Position numbers and translations under genes: made by a program. Below, in pieces: positions 9,185 to 17,865 of a stretch of DNA of 64,000 bases. The stretch spans positions 7,750,001 to 7,814,000 of the forward strand of contig OY970201.1 of the NCBI GenBank assembly GCA_963708245.1, read 5' to 3'. Below the pieces are notes generated by a model that searched no databases, was not told the origin of the DNA, and was given only the letters and a program-made list of their open reading frames with translations. Source of the DNA: CAVYXK01 sp963708245. GTDB taxonomy: Bacteria > Pseudomonadota > Alphaproteobacteria > Acetobacterales > Acetobacteraceae. Position 1 is the first letter of the stretch; every line of letters starts with the position of its first letter.

Positions 9185-9261
9185 GTAGAGCTCGGTTAGC
9201 GCCGGCGGTCGTGGGAGGCTGCCGGTGTGTGGTCAGGATTCGGCTGTCGCTGGCCAGCATC

Positions 9262-10272
9262 TCACGCGGCCAGCGCCCGGTCGAAGAACTGTGTGTAGCC
9301 GAACAACCCGACGGCGCCCCCAGTGTGCAGGAAGACGATGGTTTCCTGTTTGCCGAAATGCCCCTTGCGGATCAGGTCGATCAGCCCGGCCATGGCCTTG
9401 CCCGAATAGACTGGGTCGAGCAGCATCCCTTCGAGGCTCGCCAGCAGTCTCACGGCTTCAGCCATGCCCTCGGTGGGTTGTCCATAGCCGGGGCCGACAT
9501 AGTCGCAGTTCGCCTCGACGGCCTCGCGCGGAATGCCCTCACGGATGCCGACGTACTCCGCCACCTCTTGTGCCAGTTTGTGGACGGTGGCTTCCTGCCG
9601 GTCCTTCGGAGCGCGCACACCGATCCCCAGCACGCGCACCCCCGCGTTGCTACCCACCAGCCCGGCGACGAGACCGGCCTGGGTCCCGCCGCTGCCGGTG
9701 GCGTGTACCACGCAGTCGATCTTCAATCCCATCTCATCGGCCTGCTGGATCAGCTCCTGGGCGCAGGAGACGTAACCGAGGGCGCCAACGCGGTTGGAGC
9801 CGCCGCCTGGGATCACGTATGGCTTGGCGCCGGTGGCCCGCAACTCGGCCCCCTTCGCCTCGGCTGCGGCGTTCATGTCGGTCCCGCCGGGCCGGTACTC
9901 GAGGCTAGCCCCCATCAGCCGATCCAGCAGCACATTGCCGCTACCGAGATAGGCAGGATCGTTGGTCTCGACCCGATGCTCCAGCAACGCTGTGCATTTC
10001 ATGCCTAGCCGAGCGGCCACGGCGATGGTCTGGCGGACATGGTTGGACTGCACGGCGCCCTGGGTCACCAAGTGGTCAGCGCCTTGCGCCTTGGCCTCGC
10101 CGGCAAGGAATTCCAGCTTGCGGACCTTGTTGCCGCCGGTCGCCACCACCGTGCAGTCATCGCGCTTGATCCAGAGCCGCGGCCCGCCAAGATGGCGGGT
10201 CAGGTTCTCCAATGGCTCCAGCGGCGTGGGCGCCGGAAACAGGCGGATGCGGGGAAAGCGGGCGAGATGCAT
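9262..10272 (-). CDS. PLP-dependent D-cysteine desulfhydrase / ACC deaminase family protein
   Basis: This 336-residue fold-type II PLP enzyme shows WIKRDDCTVVATGGNKVRKL near residue 35, where the Lys after GGN is the PLP Schiff-base residue, then TQGAVQSNHVRQT for substrate carboxylate binding and VVHATGSGGTQAGLVAG for PLP phosphate binding. The family includes D-cysteine desulfhydrase, L-cysteate sulfo-lyase and ACC deaminase. The GAVQSNH block and overall length favour a desulfhydrase or sulfo-lyase over ACC deaminase, but the substrate is not settled. It is the first gene of a minus-strand run with the MetE-like gene one base downstream, hinting at a sulfur-compound role. Confidence 0.87.
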   Translation of the reverse strand: MHLARFPRIRLFPAPTPLEPLENLTRHLGGPRLWIKRDDCTVVATGGNKVRKLEFLAGEAKAQGADHLVTQGAVQSNHVRQTIAVAARLGMKCTALLEHRVETNDPAYLGSGNVLLDRLMGASLEYRPGGTDMNAAAEAKGAELRATGAKPYVIPGGGSNRVGALGYVSCAQELIQQADEMGLKIDCVVHATGSGGTQAGLVAGLVGSNAGVRVLGIGVRAPKDRQEATVHKLAQEVAEYVGIREGIPREAVEANCDYVGPGYGQPTEGMAEAVRLLASLEGMLLDPVYSGKAMAGLIDLIRKGHFGKQETIVFLHTGGAVGLFGYTQFFDRALAA

Positions 10273-10394
10273 GGCAGGGCTCCAGCAGACGTGGTGAAAT
10301 GTTGCCTAGGCTAGAGCGTCCGACAATGTGCGGCGACCGACGGATCAGCGGCAGCCGCGAACCGCCCCATATGGGCCATCAGGGAGAGCTCGTC

Positions 10395-11333
10395 ATGACC
10401 ATCATCCGAAAGCGAGGCTGGGAGATCCCGGAACATCTCGTCACGCCGGAAGCCTTCGCTCTGGGTCGCCGCGGCCTGCTGGCCGCGACAGCGGCCGTGG
10501 CGGTCACCGCTGGGCTGTCGCGCTCCGCGCTGGCGGACGAGACGCTGACTGCTCCGCGCAACGACAAATACGCGCCCGGCCGCGCCATCACCCCTGAGAA
10601 GGACGCGACGACCTACAACAATTATTACGAGTTCAGCGAGGACAAGGACCTCTGGCGGGCGGCGCAGAAGATGACGATCAGCCCGTGGTCGATCCAGTTC
10701 GATGGGCTGGTGAAGACCCCGCGCACCATTGCCTATGAAGACCTGCTCAAGCAGGTCCAGCTCCAGGAGCGGGTGTACCGCCATCGCTGCGTCGAGGCAT
10801 GGTCGATGGTCGTGCCCTGGACCGGGTTCCCGATGAGCCAGCTTCTGAAGATTGCCGACCCGCTTGGGTCGGCGAAATACGTGGCGTTCACCACGGTCGA
10901 GGAGCCGAAGGTGATGCCGGGGCTGGATGAGCCGATCTACCCCTGGCCCTATGTCGAAGCGGTGACGATCCAGGAGGCGGCGAACGAAGTCGCGTTCATC
11001 TCAGTGGGCATGTACGGAAAGACGCTAGCGAAGCAGAACGGCGCGCCGATCCGCATGACGTTGCCGTGGAAATACGGCTTCAAATCGGGGAAAGCGTTCG
11101 TGAAGGTCAGCTTCACGGAAAAGCGCCCGGACACCATGTGGGCTCAGATCGCCCCGGACGAATACGGGTTCTGGGCGAACGTTAACCCGGCAGTGCCCCA
11201 TCCGCGCTGGAGCCAGGCCACCGAGCGGGTCCTGGGCACGAATGAGCGGGTGCCGACGCAGATCTACAATGGCTATGGAGAGTTCGTGTCGTCCTTGTAT
11301 GATGGGCTGAAAGGCGAGAAGCTGTTTATGTGA
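10395..11333 (+). CDS. msrP: Protein-methionine-sulfoxide reductase catalytic subunit MsrP (YedY), molybdopterin enzyme
   Basis: The 312-residue protein starts MTIIRKRGWEIPEHLVTPEA and has a twin-arginine signal (GRRGLLAATAAVAVTAGLSR followed by ALA, about residues 25–50), so it is exported folded to the periplasm. The molybdenum ligand Cys lies in ERVYRHRCVEAWSMVVPWTG, and NGAPIRMTLPWKYGFKSGKA is the typical C-terminal cofactor region. MsrP repairs oxidised methionines in envelope proteins using electrons from the membrane haem protein MsrQ. The ATG at 10395 was chosen over a longer frame from 10212 because it gives the standard MsrP start. It overlaps the next gene by four bases; that gene is not a recognisable msrQ. 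Confidence 0.92.
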   Translation: MTIIRKRGWEIPEHLVTPEAFALGRRGLLAATAAVAVTAGLSRSALADETLTAPRNDKYAPGRAITPEKDATTYNNYYEFSEDKDLWRAAQKMTISPWSIQFDGLVKTPRTIAYEDLLKQVQLQERVYRHRCVEAWSMVVPWTGFPMSQLLKIADPLGSAKYVAFTTVEEPKVMPGLDEPIYPWPYVEAVTIQEAANEVAFISVGMYGKTLAKQNGAPIRMTLPWKYGFKSGKAFVKVSFTEKRPDTMWAQIAPDEYGFWANVNPAVPHPRWSQATERVLGTNERVPTQIYNGYGEFVSSLYDGLKGEKLFM

Positions 11334-11641
11334 TTGCGCAACGCGTCCTGGCCGTTCTGGCCGCAATTTTCCTAGTCGGCGCCGTCGCCGTCGCGACGCT
11401 TGGGGCGCCGGACATTCCGCTCGGCTTGGCTTTGTCGATGATCGATCAGGACTTCCTGGCGGCAGTGGAGGGCGGGCTTAGGGCGCATGTCAGCCAATGG
11501 ATGTGGGACGAGCTGGTGATGCCGCTGATGGTGCGGCCAGCTTGGCTACTGCCGGCGGCGGTCGGCTTGGTTTGCGCCGGCATTTCGCTGACGCTGACCA
11601 ACCGGCAGCGGCCACAGCGCAGCACCCGCCGCCGGTTCTGA
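11330..11641 (+). CDS. Small two-helix membrane protein coupled to msrP
   Basis: The 103-residue product starts at a GTG that overlaps the msrP stop (GTGA), implying coupled translation. It has two predicted membrane segments, about residues 6–26 (VLAVLAAIFLVGAVAVATLG) and 71–88 (AWLLPAAVGLVCAGISL), and a basic tail. It is far shorter than MsrQ (about 200 residues, six helices) and lacks its haem-ligating His pattern, so it is not simply the usual electron donor. It could be a membrane anchor or assembly partner for MsrP. No family assignment. Confidence 0.65.
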   Translation: MIAQRVLAVLAAIFLVGAVAVATLGAPDIPLGLALSMIDQDFLAAVEGGLRAHVSQWMWDELVMPLMVRPAWLLPAAVGLVCAGISLTLTNRQRPQRSTRRRF

Positions 11642-11658
11642 CCCGCCGCTGCGGCGCT

Positions 11659-12941
11659 TTAGCTCAGCACACTGGTCACGGCCTGGTCGTCCCAGCGCCA
11701 GCAGGGCCGTGCCGCCTGCATGTGAACACCGCCGAGCCAGCGGTCCGGCGGGGACAACGAAAGCCAGTCCACTTTCCCGGCCAGAACCGCGCGGCCCAGA
11801 GCGGTGATGGTCAGCCGTTCCTGCGGCCAGCGTCGGTCATCGCCGTCGAACGAGCCGGTGAACACAGGCTCAGCAGCCCGCTTCATGCTCTCCACGATGA
11901 ACAGCAACATCAGGTCGCCGAGCCAGGGCAGCGGCTCTCGCGCCAGCATCAGATCGCGATGGGCTTCGCCGACGGTTGTCGGTCGTTCGGCCAGAAGCTG
12001 CAGAACCAGCCGCTCCGTCAGGCTCACCCCGTCGCCGAGCCATGGCAGTTCCTGGCAATGCCGCCGGAGCGCCTTCGCCAGATGCGGAAGCTCGGATATG
12101 CCGCTCCGCGCTGTGTCGGCCAGAGGCGTGGGGTCCGGCGAACGCAGCATGCCCCAGACCGACGCTCCAGCCGACACCTGCCGCCTGGAGACAGGTTGCG
12201 GACGCGTCCATAAGAGACGGAGTGCCTCGGGTGGAAGCTGGCCGAGGCCGATGAAGCGGGTCGAGCCCGGAAACCGATCGACCGAGATCAGCTCCAGCCG
12301 GCGCGGTGGCGTTTCCGCAAACTGGGCGAGGCAGCGCGCCAGCACGAGCTGATCGTAGGTGTCGTGCTCGAACCACAGCACACGCGTTCGTAGCGTGTTG
12401 CCGCGGCTTGCAGGGCGCTTTCGGCGCGTTGCAGATCGCCCGCTATCCGCTCTGCGCTGCGTCCCGTAACGATGCCATAAGCTTGCGTGAGGAACTCGGC
12501 GCGCCGCGCGAGCCACGCCTCATCCTGCACCACGGGACCCTGGCAGAGCGGGTCTGAGTATTCCAGGAATGTGCCGGAGAATCCCGCGTTCGCAAGCGCG
12601 GATCGCAAATCGGAACCACAGCGGATGTGCAGAGTCTCGGCATCGGCATCGGGGGCTTCTGTGTCGTGCGAGATGCTGTCTCGGGCCCGCCGCATCGCCA
12701 GGACGTGAGTCTTGAGCTCCGTCCAGCTCGGCAGCCCGAGTTCGCGTGCGATCACGAGCTGTGCCTCGCTCAGATGTGCCAGACCATCGGTTACGTTGCC
12801 ATCTGAAATGCCTTGGCCACGAGGATGGTACTGGCGAAATCTGAGCAGCGCATCGGTGTCCCCCGCACGCAACCCCTGCAGTAACTCCTTGGCGCGCTTC
12901 CGCTGCTGTGGCGCACGCGCCTGTTCCGGGCGATCGGACAC
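11659..12941 (-). pseudogene. DUF1835 domain-containing protein, split by a one-base frameshift
   Basis: Two overlapping minus-strand frames form one gene. The first (GTG at 12941, preceded by GGAAAGGAG) gives SDRPEQARAPQQRKRAKELL and the DUF1835 start LHIRCGSDLRSALANAGFSG up to ATRYERV. The second continues VLWFEHDTYDQLVLARCLAQ, LELISVDRFPGSTRFIGLGQ and LPWLGDGVSLTERLVLQLLA to the stop at 11659. Inserting one G near 12380–12384 (GTGTG to GTGGTG) joins them perfectly. The repaired protein is about 427 residues: an N-terminal helical segment, DUF1835 and a C-terminal winged-helix-like part. The family function is not known. The gene may be decayed or mis-sequenced. Confidence 0.8.
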
Positions 12942-13176
12942 GGCAAACTCCTTTCCCTGCGTCTGTGTCCGCCTGTCAGACAGGAAAGGGTGGAGGTGAG
13001 TTACTCTGCCACTCTTCAGGGGTCGTGGGCGCAGCCCTTTCCGCGGACATGGAGGCTCCGACCGAGCCGCACTCCAGCTAAGGGGAATACGGTCGAAGAT
13101 CAACGACTGTCGGGCTGCATCTCGACTTGGTGAACCTCCATGTCTCATACAGAGACGATCCTACGGAGGGATCGCA

Positions 13177-13803
13177 GTGACGCAGGGGACCGCTTCCACC
13201 ATCATTATCGGCGCTGGACCGGCGGGCCGTGCCGCTGCCGAGGTCCTGCCCGATGCGCGCGTGATCGCGCGACCCAACGCCACTGTCTGGCACGCCGAAG
13301 AGCAAACCTTGTGGGTCGAGAGCGAGGGCCGCGTGCAGTCTGTGGCGTTCTCCCGACTGCTACTCTGCGCCGACGAAAAGCTGCTGCTCGTCTCACTGGG
13401 CTGCGTATTCCGCGACGGTGTGCCGGTCATCGACCCGGTGGGACAGACAACTCAGCCCGGTATCTTTGCGGCCGGACGCATCCTAGGCGCTGCCTCGCCG
13501 GGGGAGGCAGCCGCGCAGGCTCGCGTCGCTGCGCGCGCTCTTGCCGGGCTGCCGCCGGAGGGCAGGATCGAAATTAGCTGCGCGTCGCCGCCACCACTGT
13601 CGGTGCCTCGCCGGGACCCCGTTGAAATGGCCGCTTTGCTAGAGGCGCCACCCGGCGCCGAACGCGACGCCGCGTTGCTGGCGCAGGTCGAACAAATCGG
13701 TCCGGTGCGGCCGTCTCGCCCGGTCAGTTTCGCGGCGCTCGCTGCCTTCGCGATGCCGGTGCCGGAGCGTCCCGCGCAGTGGGATGCCGGAGTCCTGACG
13801 TGA
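13177..13803 (+). CDS. Compact FAD/NAD(P)-binding oxidoreductase subunit (HcnB/SoxA-type, shortened)
   Basis: The 208-residue protein opens with TASTIIIGAGPAGRAAAEVL (dinucleotide-binding loop) and contains TTQPGIFAAGRILGAASPGE, the second FAD-contact motif with the usual Asp replaced. It resembles the alpha subunit of two-component amino-acid/opine dehydrogenases (HcnB/OoxA), but those are about 400–470 residues, so the central NAD-domain region is missing. GTG start, with a GGAGGG seven bases upstream. Its stop overlaps the next start (GTGA), and the partner encodes the beta-type flavoprotein, supporting a two-subunit dehydrogenase. The short length may be a genuine compact variant or an internal deletion. 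Confidence 0.72.
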   Translation: MTQGTASTIIIGAGPAGRAAAEVLPDARVIARPNATVWHAEEQTLWVESEGRVQSVAFSRLLLCADEKLLLVSLGCVFRDGVPVIDPVGQTTQPGIFAAGRILGAASPGEAAAQARVAARALAGLPPEGRIEISCASPPPLSVPRRDPVEMAALLEAPPGAERDAALLAQVEQIGPVRPSRPVSFAALAAFAMPVPERPAQWDAGVLT

Positions 13804-14957
13804 GCACCGGCTTCGATGTCGTGGTCGTCGGAGGCGGCCTGCATGGCATGTCGGCGGCTCTGCACATCGCGCGGCGCAACCGCAGCGTCCTGGTGCTGGA
13901 GAAAGATCGTGTCGCCGCTCATGCCTCCGGCTATTCCGCCGGTGGTGTACGCACGCTCGGCCGTCACATGGCGGAGGTACCGCTCGCGCTGGAGTCGCTC
14001 GCGATATGGCACCGCATCACCGATCTGGTCGGTGATGATTGCGGCTTCTGCGAGGTCGGTCACGTGAAGGTCGCCGAGACCGACGCGGAAATGGCGGAGC
14101 TTGCGGCGCGAGAAGCAGCGATGCGCGCGCAGGGATGGACGCATGAAAAGCTGGTCGATGCGGCGGAGGTACGACGCCTGCTTCCGGCAATTGCCGGGCA
14201 CGTCGTGGGAGGCCTTGTGGCAGGGCGGAACGGGTTCGCTTCGCCGTATCGTACGACGCTGGCGTTCCGTCGAGCGGCAGAGGCCGCGGGCGCTGTGGTC
14301 CATGAAGCAGCTCGGGTGACCGCTGTGGAACGACGGGCCGATCAGTGGCACGTGCGTTGCGCCGACGGAGCGACGTGGGCCGCTCCCATACTGGTCAACA
14401 CGGCCGGTGCCTGGGGCGCGCGGCTGGCACGCAGCGTCGATGAGGAAATCCCGCTCGGCTTCAACGCTTTCATGATGATGCTGACGGCAAGGTTGCCGCC
14501 GTTCGTGACGCCGGTGGTCGGGGCTGCCGGACGGCCGCTGTCTTTCAAGCAGACCGAGAGCGGGCATGTCATGATCGGCGGCGGCCACAAGGGCGTGGGC
14601 GACCTCGATACCGGCCGGGTTACGCTCGACGTGACACGTTTGGCGGTCTCGGCGCGCACGGCGCTCGACCTGTTCCCGATCCTTGCGAGTACGCGCATGG
14701 TGCACGCCTGGGCCGGCATTGAAGGCGTGTTGCCCGACGAAATCCCGGTGATCGGCTTATCGCGCAAGCAGCCGGAACTCGTGCACGCCTTCGGGTTCTG
14801 CGGGCATGGCTTCGAGCTGGGGCCAGTGGTCGGCGGCATCGTGGCGCAGTTGGCGTTGGATGGTGAGACCAATATGCCAATCGCCGCGTTCGCGCCGGAC
14901 AGGTTTCAGGCCGGTGCGATCAGCAGCGGTGAAGCGCTGCGGCAGCCTGCGGGTTGA
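13800..14957 (+). CDS. FAD-dependent amino-acid/opine dehydrogenase-type oxidoreductase (beta subunit, DAO family)
   Basis: This 385-residue DAO-family flavoprotein starts at a GTG overlapping the previous stop. It has DVVVVGGGLHGMSAALHIAR near residue 6, AAHASGYSAGGVRTLGRHMA near residue 40 and the C-terminal block VHAFGFCGHGFELGPVVGGI that closes the FAD site. It resembles HcnC/OoxB and D-amino-acid or hydroxyproline dehydrogenase beta subunits, which oxidise amino acids and pass electrons to a quinone or partner subunit. Coupling to the preceding NAD/FAD-fold subunit supports a heteromeric dehydrogenase. Substrate not determinable; no small 2Fe-2S subunit is seen next to it. Confidence 0.82.
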   Translation: MSTGFDVVVVGGGLHGMSAALHIARRNRSVLVLEKDRVAAHASGYSAGGVRTLGRHMAEVPLALESLAIWHRITDLVGDDCGFCEVGHVKVAETDAEMAELAAREAAMRAQGWTHEKLVDAAEVRRLLPAIAGHVVGGLVAGRNGFASPYRTTLAFRRAAEAAGAVVHEAARVTAVERRADQWHVRCADGATWAAPILVNTAGAWGARLARSVDEEIPLGFNAFMMMLTARLPPFVTPVVGAAGRPLSFKQTESGHVMIGGGHKGVGDLDTGRVTLDVTRLAVSARTALDLFPILASTRMVHAWAGIEGVLPDEIPVIGLSRKQPELVHAFGFCGHGFELGPVVGGIVAQLALDGETNMPIAAFAPDRFQAGAISSGEALRQPAG

Positions 14958-14977
14958 TGTCGTTGGACCGCCGCTGC

Positions 14978-15955
14978 TCAGATCCCCTCGCGGATCACCT
15001 GACGGGCGAAATAGGACAGGATGAGATCGGCACCCGCCCGCTTGAAGGCACCGAGCGTCTCGCGCACCACCTGGGCTTCGTCGATTGCGCCGGCCGCCGC
15101 CGCGAAACGGATCATCGCGTATTCCCCGCTCACTTGATAAACGGCGAGCGGCAATAGCGTGCGCTCACGCAGGCGGGCCAGCACGTCGAGATACGGCAGG
15201 CCCGGCTTCACCATCAGGATGTCGGCACCTTCTTCAGCATCGAGCAAAGATTCGCGTAGTGCCTCGCGGCCGTTCATCGGGTCCGACTGATAGGTCTTGC
15301 GATCGCCCTTCAACTCGCAGCCGGCCGCGGCGCGGAATGGTCCATAGAAAGCGGAGGCGAATTTCGACGAATACGCCATGATCGCCGCATCCTGATGCCC
15401 GGCGCCGTCGAGTGCGCGGCGGATCGCCGTGACCTGCCCGTCCATCATGCCGGAAGGCGCCACTATGTCGGCGCCAGCCTCGACCGCGGTCACCGCTTGG
15501 CGCCCGAGATTCTCCAGCGTCGCGTCGTTCAGCACGTAGCCGCCTTCGATGACGCCGCAATGCCCGTGGTCGGTGTATTCGCAGAAGCAGAGGTCGGGGA
15601 TCACCACCAGTTCCGGCGCGGCGCGTTTGGCATGACGAACCATGCGGGCAACCAGCCCGTCCGGGCGCCAGCAATCGCTGCCGACCGGGTCCTTGTGGTG
15701 CGAGACACCGAACAGCATGACCGATTTCACGCCATCGCGCGCCAGTCCCTCGATCTCCCGCTCCAGCCGTCGCTCAGGGATGCGGTCCGCGCCTGGCATG
15801 CTGGGCACTGGCAAAGCCTCGTCGATGCCTTCTTCGACGAAGATCGGCTGGATCAGGTCGTTCGGCGTAAGAACGGTTTCGCGCACCAAGTCGCGCAGTC
15901 CGGGGGATCGCCGGAGGCGGCGGAGACGGGTGGTAGGGAAATGGCCGACTTCCAT
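14978..15955 (-). CDS. hemB: Delta-aminolevulinic acid dehydratase (porphobilinogen synthase)
   Basis: The 325-residue enzyme condenses two 5-aminolevulinate molecules to porphobilinogen in tetrapyrrole synthesis. The start MEVGHFPTTRLRRLRRSPGL fits the family. The two active-site lysines lie in AIMAYSSKFASAFYGPFR and ADILMVKPGLPYLDVLA. LCFCEYTDHGHCGV carries the three cysteines of the zinc-dependent type rather than the Asp-rich magnesium type. The ORF extends upstream to 16360, but only the ATG at 15955 gives a normal HemB start. It is convergent with the flavoprotein pair and divergent from an NAD(P)-dependent reductase. Confidence 0.95.
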   Translation of the reverse strand: MEVGHFPTTRLRRLRRSPGLRDLVRETVLTPNDLIQPIFVEEGIDEALPVPSMPGADRIPERRLEREIEGLARDGVKSVMLFGVSHHKDPVGSDCWRPDGLVARMVRHAKRAAPELVVIPDLCFCEYTDHGHCGVIEGGYVLNDATLENLGRQAVTAVEAGADIVAPSGMMDGQVTAIRRALDGAGHQDAAIMAYSSKFASAFYGPFRAAAGCELKGDRKTYQSDPMNGREALRESLLDAEEGADILMVKPGLPYLDVLARLRERTLLPLAVYQVSGEYAMIRFAAAAGAIDEAQVVRETLGAFKRAGADLILSYFARQVIREGI

Positions 15956-16024
15956 CTCGGACACTCCATCAGGACGCTGATCAGTAAGGCTCGGACAGAC
16001 TGAATCCAAGTCTCGGCGTCTGAT

Positions 16025-16897
16025 ATGAGCCCGGGGGTGAATTTCTCTCCGATTCACGTCATTGGCGCATCCGGCCGCTCGGGCGCCGCACTGTGTCGCA
16101 GTCTGGACGCCGAGAGTATCGGCTTCGTGCCTGTGGTGCGCGACGTGGCGAAATGGTCGGCGCTTGGCCTCGGCAGGCCGCCGGTCGTGGCGGACATCGC
16201 CGACGGTCCGGCGCTGCGCGCGGCGCTGCAGGGCGCGCGCCGCATCGTCTGCTGCGCGCATGCAAGCCACGCCGGCGCCGTCCTGGCTGCATCGCCGCCC
16301 GAGGCTCGTTTCGTGTTCCTTGGCAGCACGCGCAAGTTCACGCGCTGGCCGGATGCGCACGGCAACGGGGTGATAGCTGGGGAAAGCGCGTTCCTGGGTT
16401 CCGGGCGTTCAGGCGTGATGCTCCACCCGACGATGATCTACGGCGCGGCCGGCGAGGACAACGTGCAGCGGCTCGCCGCCTTGTTGTGTCGGTTGCCGGT
16501 GGTGCCACTGCCCGGCGGCGGCTCACTGGTGCAGCCGATCCATCAAGACGACGTCACCCGGGCGATCCGTGCGGCATTGGACCACGACTGGATCGGACCG
16601 AGCTCGATGGTGATCGCCGGCCCTGAGGCAGTGCCGTATTCGGATTTAGTGCGTGCTGCCGCTATGGCAGCGGGATTGCGGCGGCCGTGGGTACTGCCCT
16701 TTCCCGGGCAGCTCCTGATTGCGCTGGCGCCGTTATCTCTGTGGATACGCGGTATCCCGAACATCCGCCCGGAGGAGGTGCGCCGCCTGCTTGAGGACAA
16801 GGCGTTCGATATCACCGATATGCGGGAAGTGCTGGGGATCGAGCCCATTCCGCTGGCGGAGGGGTTGGCTCGTACCTTCGCTCGGCTATCTCAATAA
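16025..16897 (+). CDS. NAD(P)-binding atypical short-chain reductase (NmrA/NDUFA9-like)
   Basis: The 290-residue protein has a variant Rossmann loop (IHVIGASGRSGAALCRSLDA near residue 9), the ARRIVCCAHASHAG second strand, VFLGSTRKF, GVMLHPTMIYGAAGEDNVQR (the Y-x-x-x region of extended SDRs) and the QPIHQDDVTRAIRAALDH block typical of atypical SDR/complex-I-associated epimerase-like proteins. These bind NAD(P) and act as reductases or quinone-associated factors. It is divergent from hemB, 69 bases away, and its stop overlaps the convergent ketopantoate-reductase-type gene. Physiological role not known. Confidence 0.8.
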   Translation: MSPGVNFSPIHVIGASGRSGAALCRSLDAESIGFVPVVRDVAKWSALGLGRPPVVADIADGPALRAALQGARRIVCCAHASHAGAVLAASPPEARFVFLGSTRKFTRWPDAHGNGVIAGESAFLGSGRSGVMLHPTMIYGAAGEDNVQRLAALLCRLPVVPLPGGGSLVQPIHQDDVTRAIRAALDHDWIGPSSMVIAGPEAVPYSDLVRAAAMAAGLRRPWVLPFPGQLLIALAPLSLWIRGIPNIRPEEVRRLLEDKAFDITDMREVLGIEPIPLAEGLARTFARLSQ

Positions 16898-17865
16898 CAC
16901 CCGGCTTGGCGGGCCCGTTCGCGCACCAACGCCAGCACCGCCCGGCAAGTCGGCATTTGCTGTCCGACCGCCTCGCCCAACTCCACCACTGCACCGAGCA
17001 GCGCGTCGATCTCCATCGGCCGGCCGCGCTCCAGGTCCTGCAGCATGGAGGTCTTATGTTCGCCAACTTCGGCGGCGCCGTCGATGCGCTTGTCCACATC
17101 GATGGCAAAGCGTGTGCCCAGAGCCTCGGCCACAGGCTTCGCTTCCAGCATCATCGTGCGGCACAGCGCGCGCAGCTCCGGTTCGCCGGTCACGCGATCA
17201 AGCGTGGCAACGGTGAGTGCCGAGATCGGATTGAACGCGAGATTGCCCCACAGCTTCACCCAGATCTCGTCGCGGATGCGAGGGCGGACCGGCGCCTTCA
17301 GCCCGGCGCCGATCAGCAGCTTCGACAGTGCTTCGATGCGCGGGCTGCGCGAGCCGTCGGGCTCTCCCAGGCTGAAGCGGTCGCCGTAGGTATGTTCGAT
17401 CACGCCGGGTTCGATGACTTCAGCCGCCGGATAGATGACGCAGCCGATCGCTTGCGACGGCGGCAGGCTCTCCCACAACTTGCCGCCGGGATCGACGCTC
17501 TGTACGCGACGGTCGCGGAACGGCGAGTCGAGCCCGTAAAAATACCAATACGGCACACCGTTGATGCCGGTGACCAGCGTGCTGGCTGGCGCCATCATCC
17601 GTGCGATCTGCGGCGCGGCTGCGGGCAACGAGTGCGCCTTCAGCGTGACGATCACGTAGTCCTGCACGCCGGCCTCGGCCGCATCAGCGACGCAGCGTGG
17701 GTGGCTAGTGATCGTCTCACCACCGCTGATCAGCCGAAGCCCCTTGGCCTGCATCGCCGCGAGATGCGGGCCGCGGGCGATAACGGTGACATCGACGCCG
17801 GCGGCCGCGAGCCTGGCCGCGAGCAGGCCGCCGATCGCGCCGGCCCCGAAGACCGCGACCTTCAC
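16891..17865 (-). CDS. 2-dehydropantoate 2-reductase family protein (PanE/ApbA)
   Basis: The 324-residue protein shows MKVAVFGAGAIGGLLAARLA (NADPH loop), DVTVIARGPHLAAMQAKGLR, DYVIVTLKAHSLPAA with the Lys of the NADPH pocket, VTGINGVPYWYFYG, RIRDEIWVKLWGNLAFNPIS with the catalytic Lys, and EHKTSMLQDLERGRPMEIDA, which holds the substrate-site Ser/Glu. PanE reduces ketopantoate to pantoate for coenzyme A synthesis. Several paralogues with other substrates exist, and its coupling here to a CoA ligase (ATGA overlap) suggests either a CoA-linked or a catabolic function. Confidence 0.87.
   Translation of the reverse strand: MKVAVFGAGAIGGLLAARLAAAGVDVTVIARGPHLAAMQAKGLRLISGGETITSHPRCVADAAEAGVQDYVIVTLKAHSLPAAAPQIARMMAPASTLVTGINGVPYWYFYGLDSPFRDRRVQSVDPGGKLWESLPPSQAIGCVIYPAAEVIEPGVIEHTYGDRFSLGEPDGSRSPRIEALSKLLIGAGLKAPVRPRIRDEIWVKLWGNLAFNPISALTVATLDRVTGEPELRALCRTMMLEAKPVAEALGTRFAIDVDKRIDGAAEVGEHKTSMLQDLERGRPMEIDALLGAVVELGEAVGQQMPTCRAVLALVRERARQAGCY

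Noticed and set aside
13452..14705. 417-codon minus-strand open frame
   Set aside because: Opposes the DAO-family flavoprotein, whose FAD motifs are intact on the plus strand; the minus product is Arg/His-rich and featureless.
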